From Bacteroidota bacterium (GTDB taxonomy: Bacteria; Bacteroidota; Ignavibacteria; Kryptoniales; JAKASW01), in contig JAJYJD010000228.1 in NCBI GenBank assembly GCA_021789755.1, forward strand, positions 1-5,929: 5,929 nucleotides of DNA, in the 5' to 3' direction. A program made the position numbers and the translations under genes. Positions within the stretch are counted from its first letter, which is position 1, and every line of letters begins with the position of its first letter. Under the pieces are notes generated by a model. It ran no database searches. It was not told the DNA's origin and saw nothing but the letters and a program-made list of their open reading frames with translations. Positions 5,916 to 5,929 of this stretch are shown in pieces.

Positions 5916-5929
5916 ATGCGTAGCAGCAC

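Noticed and set aside
1..5929. CRISPR array, tRNA/rRNA gene, transposase, insertion-sequence ends or attachment sites
   Set aside because: No direct-repeat/spacer series, RNA-gene signatures, transposase-like protein or flanking inverted repeats were seen. The only clear repeats are the protein-level cytochrome domains.

Overview
The window carries one co-directional (+ strand) block of redox genes from a Gram-negative bacterium with an active Sec and cytochrome c maturation system. Base composition is moderate (roughly half GC), most genes have recognisable purine-rich Shine-Dalgarno sequences, and all convincing coding runs left to right. The phylum cannot be fixed from this sequence. The families present (ActC-type NrfD protein, stand-alone four-cluster ferredoxin subunit, multi-domain c-type cytochrome, 'methylamine utilization-like' cupredoxin) occur in FCB-group, Acidobacteria-like and related environmental bacteria, and that assignment is only a guess.

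Layout. Positions 3-1334 hold the C-terminal part of a molybdopterin oxidoreductase whose N-terminus lies off the left edge. Next come a four-[4Fe-4S] ferredoxin subunit (1357-2043) and a ten-helix NrfD/ActC-like quinone-reactive membrane subunit (2060-3424). Together these form the classic catalytic / electron-transfer / membrane-anchor set of a complex iron-sulfur molybdoenzyme (CISM). A 78-residue two-helix membrane protein follows (3490-3726). It is preceded by a 21-codon mini-ORF and followed by a 13-codon one, each joined to it by an ATGA stop/start overlap. After a 142-bp gap rich in GAAC/GTTC half-sites comes a secreted tetraheme cytochrome c (3869-5026) built of four tandem one-heme domains. 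Each domain has CXXCH followed about 30 residues later by a W-N-H-[S/A]-x-x-M motif. A secreted cupredoxin with a complete type 1 copper ligand set and a C-terminal carboxypeptidase-regulatory-like beta domain (5001-5711) overlaps the cytochrome gene. The last ~220 bp contain no convincing gene, only weak hairpins.

Working model (inference): the molybdo/FeS subunits and NrfD subunit exchange electrons between a substrate or the FeS chain and the quinone pool. The tetraheme cytochrome and the copper protein are periplasmic carriers that dock to the complex. The arrangement recalls alternative complex III, but the Mo and FeS modules are separate genes and a four-domain cytochrome replaces the usual ActA/ActE cytochromes. 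The substrate cannot be inferred because the metal-ligand region of the Mo subunit is outside the window.
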